DNA of 63,097 bases, from contig NZ_MUXX01000008.1 of the NCBI RefSeq assembly GCF_002015045.1, forward strand, positions 1 through 63,097. Direction: 5' to 3'. Source of the DNA: Haemophilus paraphrohaemolyticus. GTDB lineage: Bacteria > Pseudomonadota > Gammaproteobacteria > Enterobacterales > Pasteurellaceae. Under the pieces are notes generated by a model. It saw only the letters and a list, made by a program, of their open reading frames with translations, ran no database searches and was not told the DNA's origin. This document shows, piece after piece, positions 9,025 to 17,957 of the stretch. The position numbers and the translations under genes are program-made. Positions within the stretch are counted from its first letter, which is position 1, and each line of letters starts with the position of its first letter.

Positions 9025-10035
9025 TTTATATCCATTCGGGTTATTTTTTTGCCAATTCCACGTATCACGCATCATTTCATCTAAGCCGTGTTGGGTTTTC
9101 CAACCAAGCTCTTCCCATGCTTTTTTCGGATTTGAATAGCAAGTTGCAATATCCCCGGGACGACGAGCTACTAATTTGTATGGCACTTCAATATTGTTCG
9201 CTTTTTCGAATGCTTTCACCATATCTAACACAGAGTAGCCTACGCCCGTGCCAAGGTTATAGATGTGACAGCCTGCATCATCTTGGTGTTTTTCTAACGC
9301 TTTTAAGTGACCTAATGCTAAATCTACTACGTGAATATAGTCACGCACGCCTGTGCCATCGTGGGTATCGTAATCGCTACCAAATACTGAAAGCTCTTTC
9401 AATTTGCCGACTGCCACTTGGCTAATGTACGGTAGCAAATTGTTTGGAATGCCGTTTGGATCTTCTCCAATTAAGCCGCTTGCATGAGCTCCGACTGGGT
9501 TGAAGTAGCGCAAAATAACAGCACTCAATTGTGGGAATGCTTTTGCCGTATCTTCTAAAATACGTTCTACCATATATTTTGACGTACCGTATGGGTTAGT
9601 TGTACCGCCTACAGGGCAAGATTCTACAATTGGGATAATTTGCGGATCGCCATACACCGTTGCTGATGAGCTGAATACAATCGTATTCACGCCTGCTTTA
9701 AGCATCTCTTCAACTAAAACAATAGAACCAGTTACATTATTTTGATAGTAACGTAATGGCTCACGCACGCTTTCGCCCACTGCTTTTAAGCCCGCAAAAT
9801 GGATCACCGATTCGATTTTATTTTCTGCAAAAATTTTGCGTAAAATACCACGGTCTAACACATCACCTTTGTAAAAAGGCACTTTTTTGCCCGTGATTTT
9901 TTCAACACGCTCAAGTGAAATTTCAGATGAATTGCTTAAATTATCTAACACCACCACTTCTCGGTTTGTATTCAATAATTCAACAATAGTATGCGAGCCG
10001 ATATAACCTGCACCACCAGTCACTAAAATTGCCAT
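9019..10035 (-). CDS. galE: UDP-glucose 4-epimerase
   Basis: GalE is an NAD-dependent epimerase that interconverts UDP-glucose and UDP-galactose for galactose use and for galactose in lipooligosaccharide. The 338-residue short-chain dehydrogenase fold protein has the NAD motif GGAGYIGSH at 7-15. It also has the catalytic serine stretch SSSATVYG near 122-129 and the YxxxK pair Tyr149/Lys153. The C-terminal motif [13 protein letters not shown] is characteristic of GalE. Length equals the E. coli enzyme. It is divergent from sppA. No galT or galK is adjacent, which suggests a housekeeping surface-sugar role here. Confidence 0.96.
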   Translation of the reverse strand: MAILVTGGAGYIGSHTIVELLNTNREVVVLDNLSNSSEISLERVEKITGKKVPFYKGDVLDRGILRKIFAENKIESVIHFAGLKAVGESVREPLRYYQNNVTGSIVLVEEMLKAGVNTIVFSSSATVYGDPQIIPIVESCPVGGTTNPYGTSKYMVERILEDTAKAFPQLSAVILRYFNPVGAHASGLIGEDPNGIPNNLLPYISQVAVGKLKELSVFGSDYDTHDGTGVRDYIHVVDLALGHLKALEKHQDDAGCHIYNLGTGVGYSVLDMVKAFEKANNIEVPYKLVARRPGDIATCYSNPKKAWEELGWKTQHGLDEMMRDTWNWQKNNPNGYKG

Positions 10036-10141
10036 AAAAAACTCCTTGTATGAATAATTTGGCTTATTTTACCCCGATTTTATTAAATAATCTTTGATTT
10101 TGTGCTAATTTAGTCACTCATTTTTTTACTCTGAGATCCCT

Positions 10142-12007
10142 ATGTTAAAGCTACTCAAAGCACTCTACCGTGTGTTCCGTTGTATTCGTGAAGGCATGGT
10201 AACACTCTTCTTCCTACTGTTCGTAATGATCAGCTTTGCTTTTGTGTCATTGCTCAGTTCATTTAACGGTAAGGCTGAAACTGAAGCCATGGCAACCTTT
10301 GACCACGGTGCATTAGTGCTCAATTTAAATGGTTATTTGGCAGATAATCGCGAAGAATACCCCGATTTCTACCGCTTGTTAGAAGCCGAAATGGGCAACG
10401 AGCAACCGCAAAAATACTCGACTTTTGACGTTGCGAATGCCATTCATCAAGCAAAAGTTGATGAAAAAATTACAGGACTGGTATTAGATTTAGCTAAATT
10501 CGAAGGTGGGGATTATCCTTCACTTGATTATCTTGGCAAGCTGATCGAAGATTTCCAAGCATCAGGCAAACCCGTGATTGCAATTGGTCACAGTTTCAGC
10601 CAAAAACAATATTATTTGGCGAGCTTTGCCGATCAAATTTACCTCAACAACGCTGGTGCGGTGGAGTTGGAAGGCTTAAAATATAGCACACTCTATTTCA
10701 AATCGTTATTCGACAAAATTGAAGCAACGCCATATATCTTCCGTGTAGGCACTTATAAATCTGCAGTTGAACCACTTATTCGCGATGAAATGTCAGTAGA
10801 AGCCAAGCAAAATGCGACCGCCTGGTTGTATCCAATGTGGCAAAATGTAAAAGAAAAATTGGCAGAAAATCGAAAAATTTCTGCCGAAAATATCGTCCCG
10901 CCATTAGATAAACTGATTGAGATGCGAAAACAAACACAAGGTAATGAAGCTGATTTTGCTTTAAAGCAACAATTCGTGACCCATATCAACAATCAAGCGG
11001 AAATTCGCCAAGCACTCGCGGATAAATTCGGAGCAGACGACGAAAAAGGATTCAAATCCATTGATTACCAAGATTACGCAAGCGGTCTGATTGATCGTTT
11101 TAATCGCAAAGGTGAAAACAAAATCGCTGTAGTCAATATTGAGGGCGAAATCACAATGGGTGAAAGCCTAGAAAACACAGCGGGGGCAGACACCATCATT
11201 GCTCAACTGCAAAAAGTGAAGCAAGATAAAAGCGTGCGAGGATTAGTGCTCCGTATCAATAGCCCTGGTGGCAGTGCCTTAGCTTCGGAACTGATTCGCC
11301 AAGAAGTGGAGGCGATCCAAAAATCAGGTATCCCTGTAGTAAGCTCTATGGGCGGAATGGCTGCATCAGGCGGCTATTGGATTGCCGCGACGAGCGATAA
11401 AATTTTAGCCGACAAAAACACGCTCACAGGCTCAATTGGCATCTTCGGCGTGATGTTCAATTTAGAAAAAACCGCGAAAAATTTAGGCATACGAGAAGAT
11501 GGTATCGCTACCTCACCATTAGCGGAAATCAGCAGTTTAAAACCGTTATCTAAAGAGCAGAAAACGCTGATTCAAATGAGCGTAGAACAAGGCTACCGAG
11601 AGTTTTTAGATTTGGTCAGCCGTGGGCGCAACATTGCCAAATCCGATGTAGATAAAATCGCTCAAGGGCAAGTTTGGTTAGGTGCTGTTGCCAAAGAGAA
11701 AGGATTAGTAGACCAACTTGGTGATTTTGATGATGCATTATATGCAATGAGCGAGTTGCTGAAGCAACAACACCCAGAAGACACACCCGCTTACGAAAAA
11801 TTGATACCACAATGGTTTAGTGACCGTGATGAATCTCTTTTTGCCGAACTTTCACGCAGTTTCAACAGCAAAATGCAAGTCAGCTTTGCCAAATGGTTAA
11901 ACCTTCCGATCGCCAAACAAGCGGACGATTTTACTCAAACTTTTGCAAAATTTAACGATCCACAATATCGTTATTTGTATTGTTTGCAGTGTGGGACAGT
12001 TAACTAA
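10142..12007 (+). CDS. sppA: Signal peptide peptidase SppA, 67-kDa type
   Basis: SppA is an inner-membrane serine protease that degrades cleaved signal peptides. The 621-residue protein has one N-terminal membrane segment (about 20-42) followed by two tandem ClpP-like domains, as in the long E. coli form. The first domain holds the general-base lysine motif VGTYKSAVEP, and the second holds the nucleophile motif NSPGGSALASE. The segment MGGMAASGGYWIAA and the TGSIGIFG motif follow. It is monocistronic, divergent from galE and ended by a strong hairpin shared with the convergent rlmL. Confidence 0.94.
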   Translation: MLKLLKALYRVFRCIREGMVTLFFLLFVMISFAFVSLLSSFNGKAETEAMATFDHGALVLNLNGYLADNREEYPDFYRLLEAEMGNEQPQKYSTFDVANAIHQAKVDEKITGLVLDLAKFEGGDYPSLDYLGKLIEDFQASGKPVIAIGHSFSQKQYYLASFADQIYLNNAGAVELEGLKYSTLYFKSLFDKIEATPYIFRVGTYKSAVEPLIRDEMSVEAKQNATAWLYPMWQNVKEKLAENRKISAENIVPPLDKLIEMRKQTQGNEADFALKQQFVTHINNQAEIRQALADKFGADDEKGFKSIDYQDYASGLIDRFNRKGENKIAVVNIEGEITMGESLENTAGADTIIAQLQKVKQDKSVRGLVLRINSPGGSALASELIRQEVEAIQKSGIPVVSSMGGMAASGGYWIAATSDKILADKNTLTGSIGIFGVMFNLEKTAKNLGIREDGIATSPLAEISSLKPLSKEQKTLIQMSVEQGYREFLDLVSRGRNIAKSDVDKIAQGQVWLGAVAKEKGLVDQLGDFDDALYAMSELLKQQHPEDTPAYEKLIPQWFSDRDESLFAELSRSFNSKMQVSFAKWLNLPIAKQADDFTQTFAKFNDPQYRYLYCLQCGTVN

Positions 12008-12029
12008 CTTAAATCTTGCTCATCATATA

Positions 12030-12066
12030 AAAGAGGCTTAAATCTTATTGATTTAAGCCTCTTTTA
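12030..12066. terminator. Bidirectional terminator between sppA and rlmL
   Basis: A 16-bp perfect stem (AAAAGAGGCTTAAATC and its complement) closes a 5-base loop. The A/T-rich ends give a T-run on both strands, serving the two convergent genes. Confidence 0.85.
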
Positions 12067-12084
12067 AGCTTCATCATCTTTGCA

Positions 12085-14214
12085 TTAAATATGCGTTACC
12101 ACCCAACAATTATGAATATGCGGATTGCGTTCAAAATCTAATGGCAAGGTTTTTTTCGAGATATTTTCCGCTTTTAAGCCTAACTCTGCTAAGCCTTCCA
12201 TATCCATTTTAAAGCCACGTTTATTGTTTGAGAAAATAATCGTGCCGTCTTGGGTAAGAATGCGTTTGAGTTGGCTCATTAGTTTGATATGGTCACGTTG
12301 CACATCCCAGCTTTCATTCATTCGTTTTGAGTTAGAGAATGTTGGCGGATCAACAAAAATCACTTCAAAACGTTCACGACATTCAGCTAACCATTGCAAG
12401 CAATCGGCTTGGAATAAGCGATGATTTCTTAATGGAATTTCGTTAAGTTCTAAATTCTGTTCTGCCCAATTAAGATAAGTGTTTGACATATCCACCGTTG
12501 TGGTCGCTTTTGCCCCTTGTAATGCGGCGTGAACGGTTGCTGAGCCCGTGTAAGCAAATAGATTGAGGAAGGTTTTGCCCTTTGCCATTTCACCCACCAT
12601 TTTACGCGTTAAGCGGTGATCTAAAAACAAACCTGTATCAAGGTAATCGGTAAGATTCACCCACAATTTTGCCCCATATTCATTTACGTAGAAATAGTCG
12701 CCTTTATTTGCCAATTTTTCGTATTGGTTCGTGCCTTTCTGTTTTTGACGCACTTTGAGCACCAATTTATTGGTTTCTACACCTGTTACATAAAGTGTTG
12801 CGGACACCGCATCCAACAAGCGTTGTCGAGCTTTTTGTTCATCAATATTTTTTGGTGCTGCATATTCTTGCACCACAATGTGATCGCCATATCTGTCCAC
12901 TGCTAAATTATATTCTGGCAAGTCGGCATCATATAATCGATAAGCATCTAAGCCTTGTTGCTTCGCCCATTTTTCAATTTTCTTGATGTTTTTGGCAAGG
13001 CGATTTGCGAAATCTGTCGCCACTTGCTGCTCTGGTTTAAATTCCAGTTCGTTTTGTTCTATGTTTTCAATACGTTGCGTGATGGAGTAGTTTTTTTGCA
13101 CGCAATCAAGCGGTCCATTTTTCGCTTTAAATTGACGAGCTGAACGCAAACGTAAGCAATTGAGTAATTCAGGTTCACCACTGAAAATCGAAGCATTCCA
13201 GCCTGTAAATTGCTGTTTTAAACGCTGACCAAACACTGAATAAAGGGCAATTAGTGCAGGTGTTGTACCTAAACGCTCACCATAAGGCGGGTTACAAATC
13301 ACCGTACCTGTTTGCTCTGGGCAAGGATTTTTAAGGGCAGCAATATCACCTTGTTGCCAGCGAATTGCTTCGCCAACGCCTGCATTGATCGCATTTTGTT
13401 TAGCTTTTTGCAGCACGCGATAATCGAGATCAAAACCAAAAAACTGACCGCTTGTCAGTGCTTTTTCGGCTGATTTTGCTTCATTCCAAACTTCGTTCCA
13501 AAGTGCCATATCATGCCCTTTCCAGGCGTGAAACCCCCAATGCTTACGCTGAATCTGCGGGGCAATATTTGCCTGCATTTGAGCCGCTTCAATCAGTAAC
13601 GTGCCTGAACCACACATCGGATCAACCAATGGCGTACCTTGTTGCCAGCCAGAGCGTAATACAATTGCTGCAGCTAAAGTTTCACGCAATGGTGCTTTGC
13701 CTGTGTCTGAACGATAACCACGCATATGCAAGGCTTCGCCACTTAAATCAAGCGAAATGACTAAATCATCACGGTTTAGATAGACATGAATACGTACATC
13801 TGGGGCAATTTTATCCACAGCAGGGCGTTCAAAGCCTTTGCGTTCGAAGTAGTCTACGATGCCATCTTTCACACGCATCGCACCGAATTGAGTGTTGCGA
13901 ATTTCACGGTTTGTGCCGTTGAAATCGATGAAAAATGTATCACGAGGATCGAAAAGTTCCGCCCAGTTGTAGCCAACCACAGAAGCATATAAATCTAAAT
14001 CGCTAAAGATTTTTGTGGTAACTAACGGCAGTAAAATGCGAGAAGCTAAACGGCTATGAAGTAAGGCTTGATACACGCCTTTTTGAGTAGTAGTAAAATG
14101 CACGCCGCCTTGAGCGACTTTACAGCTTGCGCCACAAATTTGTTCTAGCTCAGTTTTGAGCATCTCTTCAAAGCCACGTGCTGCAGTGGCAAAATAGGTT
14201 GTTTGAGTAGTCAT
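12085..14214 (-). CDS. rlmL: Bifunctional 23S rRNA methyltransferase RlmKL
   Basis: This fused enzyme makes m2G2445 (RlmL part) and m7G2069 (RlmK part) in 23S rRNA. The 709-residue protein starts with a THUMP RNA-binding domain (about 45-155) and continues with an N6/N2-type methyltransferase carrying [15 protein letters not shown] and NPPYGERLG. It ends with a second Rossmann methyltransferase with [15 protein letters not shown] and [12 protein letters not shown]. Length agrees with the fused E. coli protein (about 700). It is convergent with sppA and divergent from narP. Confidence 0.96.
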   Translation of the reverse strand: MTTQTTYFATAARGFEEMLKTELEQICGASCKVAQGGVHFTTTQKGVYQALLHSRLASRILLPLVTTKIFSDLDLYASVVGYNWAELFDPRDTFFIDFNGTNREIRNTQFGAMRVKDGIVDYFERKGFERPAVDKIAPDVRIHVYLNRDDLVISLDLSGEALHMRGYRSDTGKAPLRETLAAAIVLRSGWQQGTPLVDPMCGSGTLLIEAAQMQANIAPQIQRKHWGFHAWKGHDMALWNEVWNEAKSAEKALTSGQFFGFDLDYRVLQKAKQNAINAGVGEAIRWQQGDIAALKNPCPEQTGTVICNPPYGERLGTTPALIALYSVFGQRLKQQFTGWNASIFSGEPELLNCLRLRSARQFKAKNGPLDCVQKNYSITQRIENIEQNELEFKPEQQVATDFANRLAKNIKKIEKWAKQQGLDAYRLYDADLPEYNLAVDRYGDHIVVQEYAAPKNIDEQKARQRLLDAVSATLYVTGVETNKLVLKVRQKQKGTNQYEKLANKGDYFYVNEYGAKLWVNLTDYLDTGLFLDHRLTRKMVGEMAKGKTFLNLFAYTGSATVHAALQGAKATTTVDMSNTYLNWAEQNLELNEIPLRNHRLFQADCLQWLAECRERFEVIFVDPPTFSNSKRMNESWDVQRDHIKLMSQLKRILTQDGTIIFSNNKRGFKMDMEGLAELGLKAENISKKTLPLDFERNPHIHNCWVVTHI
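13446..13455 (-). repeat. DNA uptake signal sequence inside rlmL
   Basis: GACCGCTTGT on the plus strand is ACAAGCGGTC on the minus strand, a full core uptake signal within coding sequence. Confidence 0.75.
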
Positions 14215-14426
14215 AAATTCATTCTTTTAATCAAAATTTGGGCTATTATAGCGGAACAAGCGGTTAAAAACTTACAAAGTTTTGCAATTTTTATTGGTAA
14301 GAAGATGGCGATTTTTTAGCCTAGATCAAAAAGAGTGCACTCTACCTAAAATGGGTAACTTGTTTTGGGTGGTGAGAGTGAGAAAATAGTCATCTTAATT
14401 AGTGTGTAATAAATATGAGGCAAGAA

Positions 14427-15053
14427 ATGACTGAACCTTATAAAATTCTTTTAATTGATGATCACCCTTTAATGCGTAAAGGAATGCGTCAAATTCTTGA
14501 GCTCGAAACGGATTTTGTAGTAGTTGGGGAAGCGAGCAATGGCTCAGAGGGTATTGCTAAAGCGTTAGACCTGCAGCCAGATTTGATTATTTTGGATCTG
14601 AATATGAAAGGCATTTCAGGCTTGGATACTTTGCGTTCATTGCGTGCTCACGATGTAGATGCTCGCGTGGTGGTGCTTACTGTGTCGGACGAACAATCTG
14701 ATATTTTAGCACTAATGGATGCGGGTGTAGATGGCTATTTATTGAAAGATAGCGACACCGCAGAGTTGATTGAAAATATCCAAAAAGCTGCACGTGGTGA
14801 AATGGCATTAAGCGAAACCGTGCATCAGCATTTGCTTCGTCAACCAGAAAGCGATCCACTTTCACAACTTACCGATCGCGAATTAGATGTTTTACAATGG
14901 ATTGCAACAGGAATGTCGAACAAACAAATTGCCGCTCAGCTTTTTATTTCTGAAGAAACGGTGAAAGTGCATATCCGTAATTTACTTCGGAAATTAAATG
15001 TACATTCACGCGTTGCTGCAACAGTGCTTTACTTAGCTCAACAAAAAGGCTAA
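14427..15053 (+). CDS. narP: Nitrate/nitrite response regulator NarP
   Basis: This is a response regulator of the NarL/FixJ class controlling anaerobic respiratory genes in response to nitrate/nitrite. It has an N-terminal receiver domain with the acidic pair in LLIDDHPLMRKG, the phospho-acceptor in LIILDLNMKG, and the switch lysine in YLLKDSD. A LuxR-type helix-turn-helix follows (LTDRELDVLQWIATG...SNKQIAAQL...VKVHIRNLLRKL). The frame opens at 14415, but I start at the ATG at 14427 (208 residues), which has GAGG seven bases upstream and matches the family N-terminus. The cognate sensor is not in the window. NarP is favoured over NarL by family distribution in Pasteurellaceae. Confidence 0.88.
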   Translation: MTEPYKILLIDDHPLMRKGMRQILELETDFVVVGEASNGSEGIAKALDLQPDLIILDLNMKGISGLDTLRSLRAHDVDARVVVLTVSDEQSDILALMDAGVDGYLLKDSDTAELIENIQKAARGEMALSETVHQHLLRQPESDPLSQLTDRELDVLQWIATGMSNKQIAAQLFISEETVKVHIRNLLRKLNVHSRVAATVLYLAQQKG

Positions 15054-15071
15054 TATTCGCCTCTTTTTTGA

Positions 15072-15350
<279 letters not shown>

Positions 15351-15363
15351 TTCTCAATCAATT

Positions 15364-15397
15364 AAACACCGTAAGCAAATGCAAGCGGTGTTTTTTT
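15364..15397 (+). terminator. Terminator after yfhL containing an uptake-signal-like core
   Basis: Stem AAACACCG / CGGTGTTT is followed by a run of seven T on the plus strand. The 3' arm includes GCAAGCGGT, an uptake-signal variant. Confidence 0.8.
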
Positions 15398-15443
15398 GTT
15401 GCTCATTTTCCAATATGTATTGAGCATATTTACGGAGGCAAAT

Positions 15444-16208
15444 TTGAAAAAAAGTATTTACGATACCCCCATCTTTTTTGAACGCTATCAGCAGTTACGC
15501 CATAACCCTATCAGTATGAATGAAGTCGTTGAAAAACCTACGATGTTTGGAATGTTACCTGAATTGAAAGGCAAAAAGGTTCTCGATCTTGGTTGTGGAA
15601 TGGGTGGGCACCTTGCTTATTATTTAGAGCAAGGTGCAAGTCAGGTTGTTGGATTAGATTTATCTGAGTTGATGCTTCACAAAGCGAAAGAAATGCTGTC
15701 TAAGAATTGGCAAGAGGGACATAATTTTAAGCTCTATTGTTCGCCGATGGAATTTCTCGATCAAATAACTGAAAATCAGTTTGACCTTGTTGTGAGTTCT
15801 TTTGCATTTCACTATATCGATGATTTTTCAGATTTACTTGCAAAAATCTCAGCAAAAATGACCGCATACGGCATACTTCTTTTTTCACAAGAGCACCCTA
15901 TTGTAACTTGCTATCGAGATGGTTATCGTTGGGAAAAAAATGAACAAAAACAACAGGTTGCATATCGTCTAAATTATTATCGTGATGAGGGAGAGCGTAG
16001 CCGAAACTGGTTTCAACAATCTTTTAAAACTTATCATCGTACAATAGCAACCATCTTTAACCAGCTCATTCGAGCCGGCTTTGACATCGCTCAAGTAGAA
16101 GAACCTATGCTTGCCGATAAACCAGAATGGCATAACGAGTTTAAAGATTTACAACATCGCCCACCACTTTTATTTGTCAAAGCGGTAAAAAATAACATTG
16201 TTTCGTAA
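15444..16208 (+). CDS. Class I SAM-dependent methyltransferase, substrate unknown
   Basis: The 254-residue protein has a Rossmann methyltransferase core. Motif I is KVLDLGCGMGGHLAYYL (SAM binding), motif II is VVGLDLS, and a DLVVSSFAFHYIDD segment forms the substrate-side strand. It resembles the UbiE/class 11 methyltransferases often annotated only as small-molecule methylases. I choose the TTG at 15444 because it has a perfect GGAGG five bases upstream and restores the usual N-terminus (M)KKSIYDTPIFFERY. The ATG at 15396 has no ribosome binding site and overlaps the preceding terminator. It stands alone between yfhL and the WYL regulator. Confidence 0.82.
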   Translation: MKKSIYDTPIFFERYQQLRHNPISMNEVVEKPTMFGMLPELKGKKVLDLGCGMGGHLAYYLEQGASQVVGLDLSELMLHKAKEMLSKNWQEGHNFKLYCSPMEFLDQITENQFDLVVSSFAFHYIDDFSDLLAKISAKMTAYGILLFSQEHPIVTCYRDGYRWEKNEQKQQVAYRLNYYRDEGERSRNWFQQSFKTYHRTIATIFNQLIRAGFDIAQVEEPMLADKPEWHNEFKDLQHRPPLLFVKAVKNNIVS

Positions 16209-16228
16209 AATCTGACTAAGGCATCTAT

Positions 16229-16287
16229 GGCATAATCTCGCTATAATACGTTTATTGATTTTATGCGAAAAAGGGCGAGATTATGCC
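16229..16287. promoter_or_regulatory. Perfect 13-bp inverted repeat spanning promoter and start codon of the WYL regulator
   Basis: GGCATAATCTCGC at 16229-16241 and its exact complement GCGAGATTATGCC at 16275-16287 flank the predicted -10 box. The right arm contains the ATG of the regulator gene. The arms lie 46 bp apart start to start. This fits an operator bound by the regulator itself, because the left arm lies upstream of the likely transcription start and so would not be in the RNA. Confidence 0.7.
16242..16247 (+). promoter_or_regulatory. -10 box of the WYL regulator gene
   Basis: A perfect TATAAT begins immediately after the left arm of the inverted repeat. No good -35 is seen at 16-18 bases upstream, which is common for promoters that depend on a bound regulator. 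Confidence 0.5.
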
Positions 16288-17224
16288 ACAACCTCATTCT
16301 ACTATTCAGTTATCTCTCGAAATCTTACGTTTCATTCCTAAAAAAGGGGCAATCACTGCCGAGCAAGTTCATCAAAAACTCTCCGAACTCGGAATAAAAC
16401 GTGAACTTCGCACCATTCAACGCCAAATGAAAAAACTTTGCGAGCAGTTTGACATTGAATGCGATGAACGTGATAGGCCTTATGGATACCGCTGGAAACC
16501 AAATGCAAAAGGGATTGATTTGCCGATTTTAAACGAGCAGCAATCTCTTGTTTTAATGCTTGCCAAGCAGTATCTCAATGGTATTCTCCCCGCTAGCATT
16601 ATGAGCTCAATGGAGGGTTTCTTCCAACAAGCGGAATATAATCTGGTTTACGACAGCCACAAAAAATCGGGAGCGGAATGGCTTGATAAAGTCGCCATTG
16701 CACCAACTAGCCAACCCCTTTTGCCTGCTAAAATTGAACCGAAGATTTTCACAGAAATTAGCACCGCACTTTATAACAACCGCCTATTAAATGTGCATTA
16801 TCGCAATCAAACTGGCAAAGAACACAAAGCAGACGTTAAACCGCTCGCCCTTGTGCAGCAAGGGGCAGCACATTATTTAGTGGTGCAATATGAAGATGGC
16901 AATATTTTCCATCTTGCCCTGCATCGTTTTCTCAATGCTACTGCAACCACGTTCACTTTTGAACGCCCAAAATTCAACCTAAAACATTATCTCACTGAAC
17001 AACATTTTGGCTTTGGTAACGGCAAGAAAATCAGTCTGACTTTTCGCATTGGTAAGCCTTATGGTTTCCATTTAACCGAAACGCCGTTGTCCACAGATCA
17101 AGAAATCACAGACGAAGGCGAAACTTATTTAGTTCGTGCAACAGTGGTGGAAAGTGAGATGCTGAATTGGTGGATTGCGAAGTTTGGGGAGGAGATTGAT
17201 GAGATTGGAAGGGAATATCTTTAA
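16283..17224 (+). CDS. WYL-domain transcriptional regulator with N-terminal helix-turn-helix
   Basis: The 313-residue protein has a winged helix-turn-helix (about 10-65, with ELRTIQRQMKKLCEQF as recognition region). A WYL domain follows (about 150-230, ALYNNRLLNVHYRNQTGKE then AHYLVVQYEDGNIFHLALHRF), then a C-terminal WCX-like extension. WYL regulators sense nucleic acid or nucleotide ligands and frequently sit next to phage-defence genes (BrxR, CapW). This one has GGGCGAG upstream of its ATG, a strong self-overlapping inverted repeat, and is followed at 59 bases by the FtsZ-like gene. A role in repressing itself and its neighbours is inference from layout. Confidence 0.88.
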   Translation: MPQPHSTIQLSLEILRFIPKKGAITAEQVHQKLSELGIKRELRTIQRQMKKLCEQFDIECDERDRPYGYRWKPNAKGIDLPILNEQQSLVLMLAKQYLNGILPASIMSSMEGFFQQAEYNLVYDSHKKSGAEWLDKVAIAPTSQPLLPAKIEPKIFTEISTALYNNRLLNVHYRNQTGKEHKADVKPLALVQQGAAHYLVVQYEDGNIFHLALHRFLNATATTFTFERPKFNLKHYLTEQHFGFGNGKKISLTFRIGKPYGFHLTETPLSTDQEITDEGETYLVRATVVESEMLNWWIAKFGEEIDEIGREYL

Positions 17225-17225
17225 T

Positions 17226-17242
17226 GCGACAGAATTTGTCGC
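17226..17242. promoter_or_regulatory. Operator-like inverted repeat, copy 1 (CGACA-N5-TGTCGC)
   Basis: GCGACA at 17226-17231 and TGTCGC at 17237-17242 form a 6-bp inverted repeat with a 5-base spacer, starting two bases after the WYL regulator stop. CTAAAT follows. The same core and flank recur at 17883-17898 before the next gene. Confidence 0.6.
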
Positions 17243-17283
17243 CTAAATATGCTAATCTATTTATTATTTAAATACAGGAGTAA

Positions 17284-17874
17284 ATGATGAAAACAACCCA
17301 AATTTGGTGTATTGGTGGAAGAGGATTGAATAGCCTTGTTCGTCTGCGTGAGAATTTTCCTACTGCGGAATATTGTGTTGTAGGTAGCGTTCAAGAGAAC
17401 TTAGAAAATTTGGATACAACCACCGTGTTATTAGAAAAGTCTGAAGTTAAACAAAAAACAATGTTTGGAGGATTTTTTAACGCATTATGTAAGAGTGAGC
17501 CTAAATCTAAGCCAATCGTGCTTGTCGAACCTCATTTTGCAGAAATTATTGAAAAGCTACAAGGCTGTAAAAAGTTAATCTTGGTGGCTGGTTTAGGTGG
17601 AGACACAGGTTCAGTTGCAACACCTGCAATCGCAAAATTGGCTAAACAACAAGGTTGTACTGTTATTGCAGCAGTAACGACCCCTTTCATTTATGAAGGT
17701 GAAACACGAACGAAATTAGCGCAGCAAGCCTTGCAAGAATTGAAGGATTACACTGATGAGTGCATTGTTGTTGATAATCAAGAAATGTTGATGTTACCGA
17801 AAAATATATCAATGCAAGATGCTTTTGCTGAAATGGATAATATCACAGTGGTAAAGTTAAAAGAGCATATCTAG
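17284..17874 (+). CDS. Short FtsZ/tubulin-like GTPase-domain protein lacking the T7-loop half
   Basis: The 196-residue protein aligns by eye with the nucleotide-binding half of FtsZ. IWCIGGRGLNSL (7-18) matches the first glycine loop. AGLGGDTGSVATPAIAKLAK (102-121) matches the tubulin signature GGGTG[ST]G. VTTPFIYEGETR (131-142) matches VTKPFNFEGKKR, and NISMQDAFAEMDN (174-186) matches GISLLDAFGAAND. It then stops before the T7 loop (NxDxxD) that completes the GTPase site of a neighbouring subunit. The last glycine of the signature is Val111, and a short divergent insert (about 50-75) replaces part of the FtsZ fold. ATGs at 17284 and 17287 are both possible; AGGAG favours the second slightly. 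Function unknown; interference with cell division is a guess. Confidence 0.75.
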   Translation: MMKTTQIWCIGGRGLNSLVRLRENFPTAEYCVVGSVQENLENLDTTTVLLEKSEVKQKTMFGGFFNALCKSEPKSKPIVLVEPHFAEIIEKLQGCKKLILVAGLGGDTGSVATPAIAKLAKQQGCTVIAAVTTPFIYEGETRTKLAQQALQELKDYTDECIVVDNQEMLMLPKNISMQDAFAEMDNITVVKLKEHI

Positions 17875-17882
17875 CTTTTTAA

Positions 17883-17898
17883 CGACACAAAATGTCGC
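17883..17898. promoter_or_regulatory. Operator-like inverted repeat, copy 2 (CGACA-N5-TGTCGC)
   Basis: CGACA at 17883-17887, five bases, and TGTCGC at 17893-17898, followed by TAAAT. This matches copy 1 (17226-17242) in both arms, spacer length and downstream flank. It begins eight bases after the FtsZ-like stop. Confidence 0.6.
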
Positions 17899-17909
17899 TA
17901 AATCCCCTA

Positions 17910-17945
17910 AAATACCTTTCGTCAAAAGACGAAAGGTATTTTTTA
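17910..17945 (+). terminator. Strong hairpin between the FtsZ-like gene and the 93-aa gene
   Basis: A 14-bp perfect stem (AAATACCTTTCGTC and its complement) with an AAAA loop is followed by TTTTT. It lies 13 bases before the next start codon. The T-run and the next ribosome binding site (GGAG at 17947-17950) almost touch, so it can be both a terminator and a leader structure for the downstream gene. Confidence 0.8.
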
Positions 17946-17957
17946 TGGAGCGATAAT

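Noticed and set aside
14290..14335. FNR site upstream of narP
   Set aside because: Only one half (ATCAA) fits TTGAT-N4-ATCAA; the other half does not.
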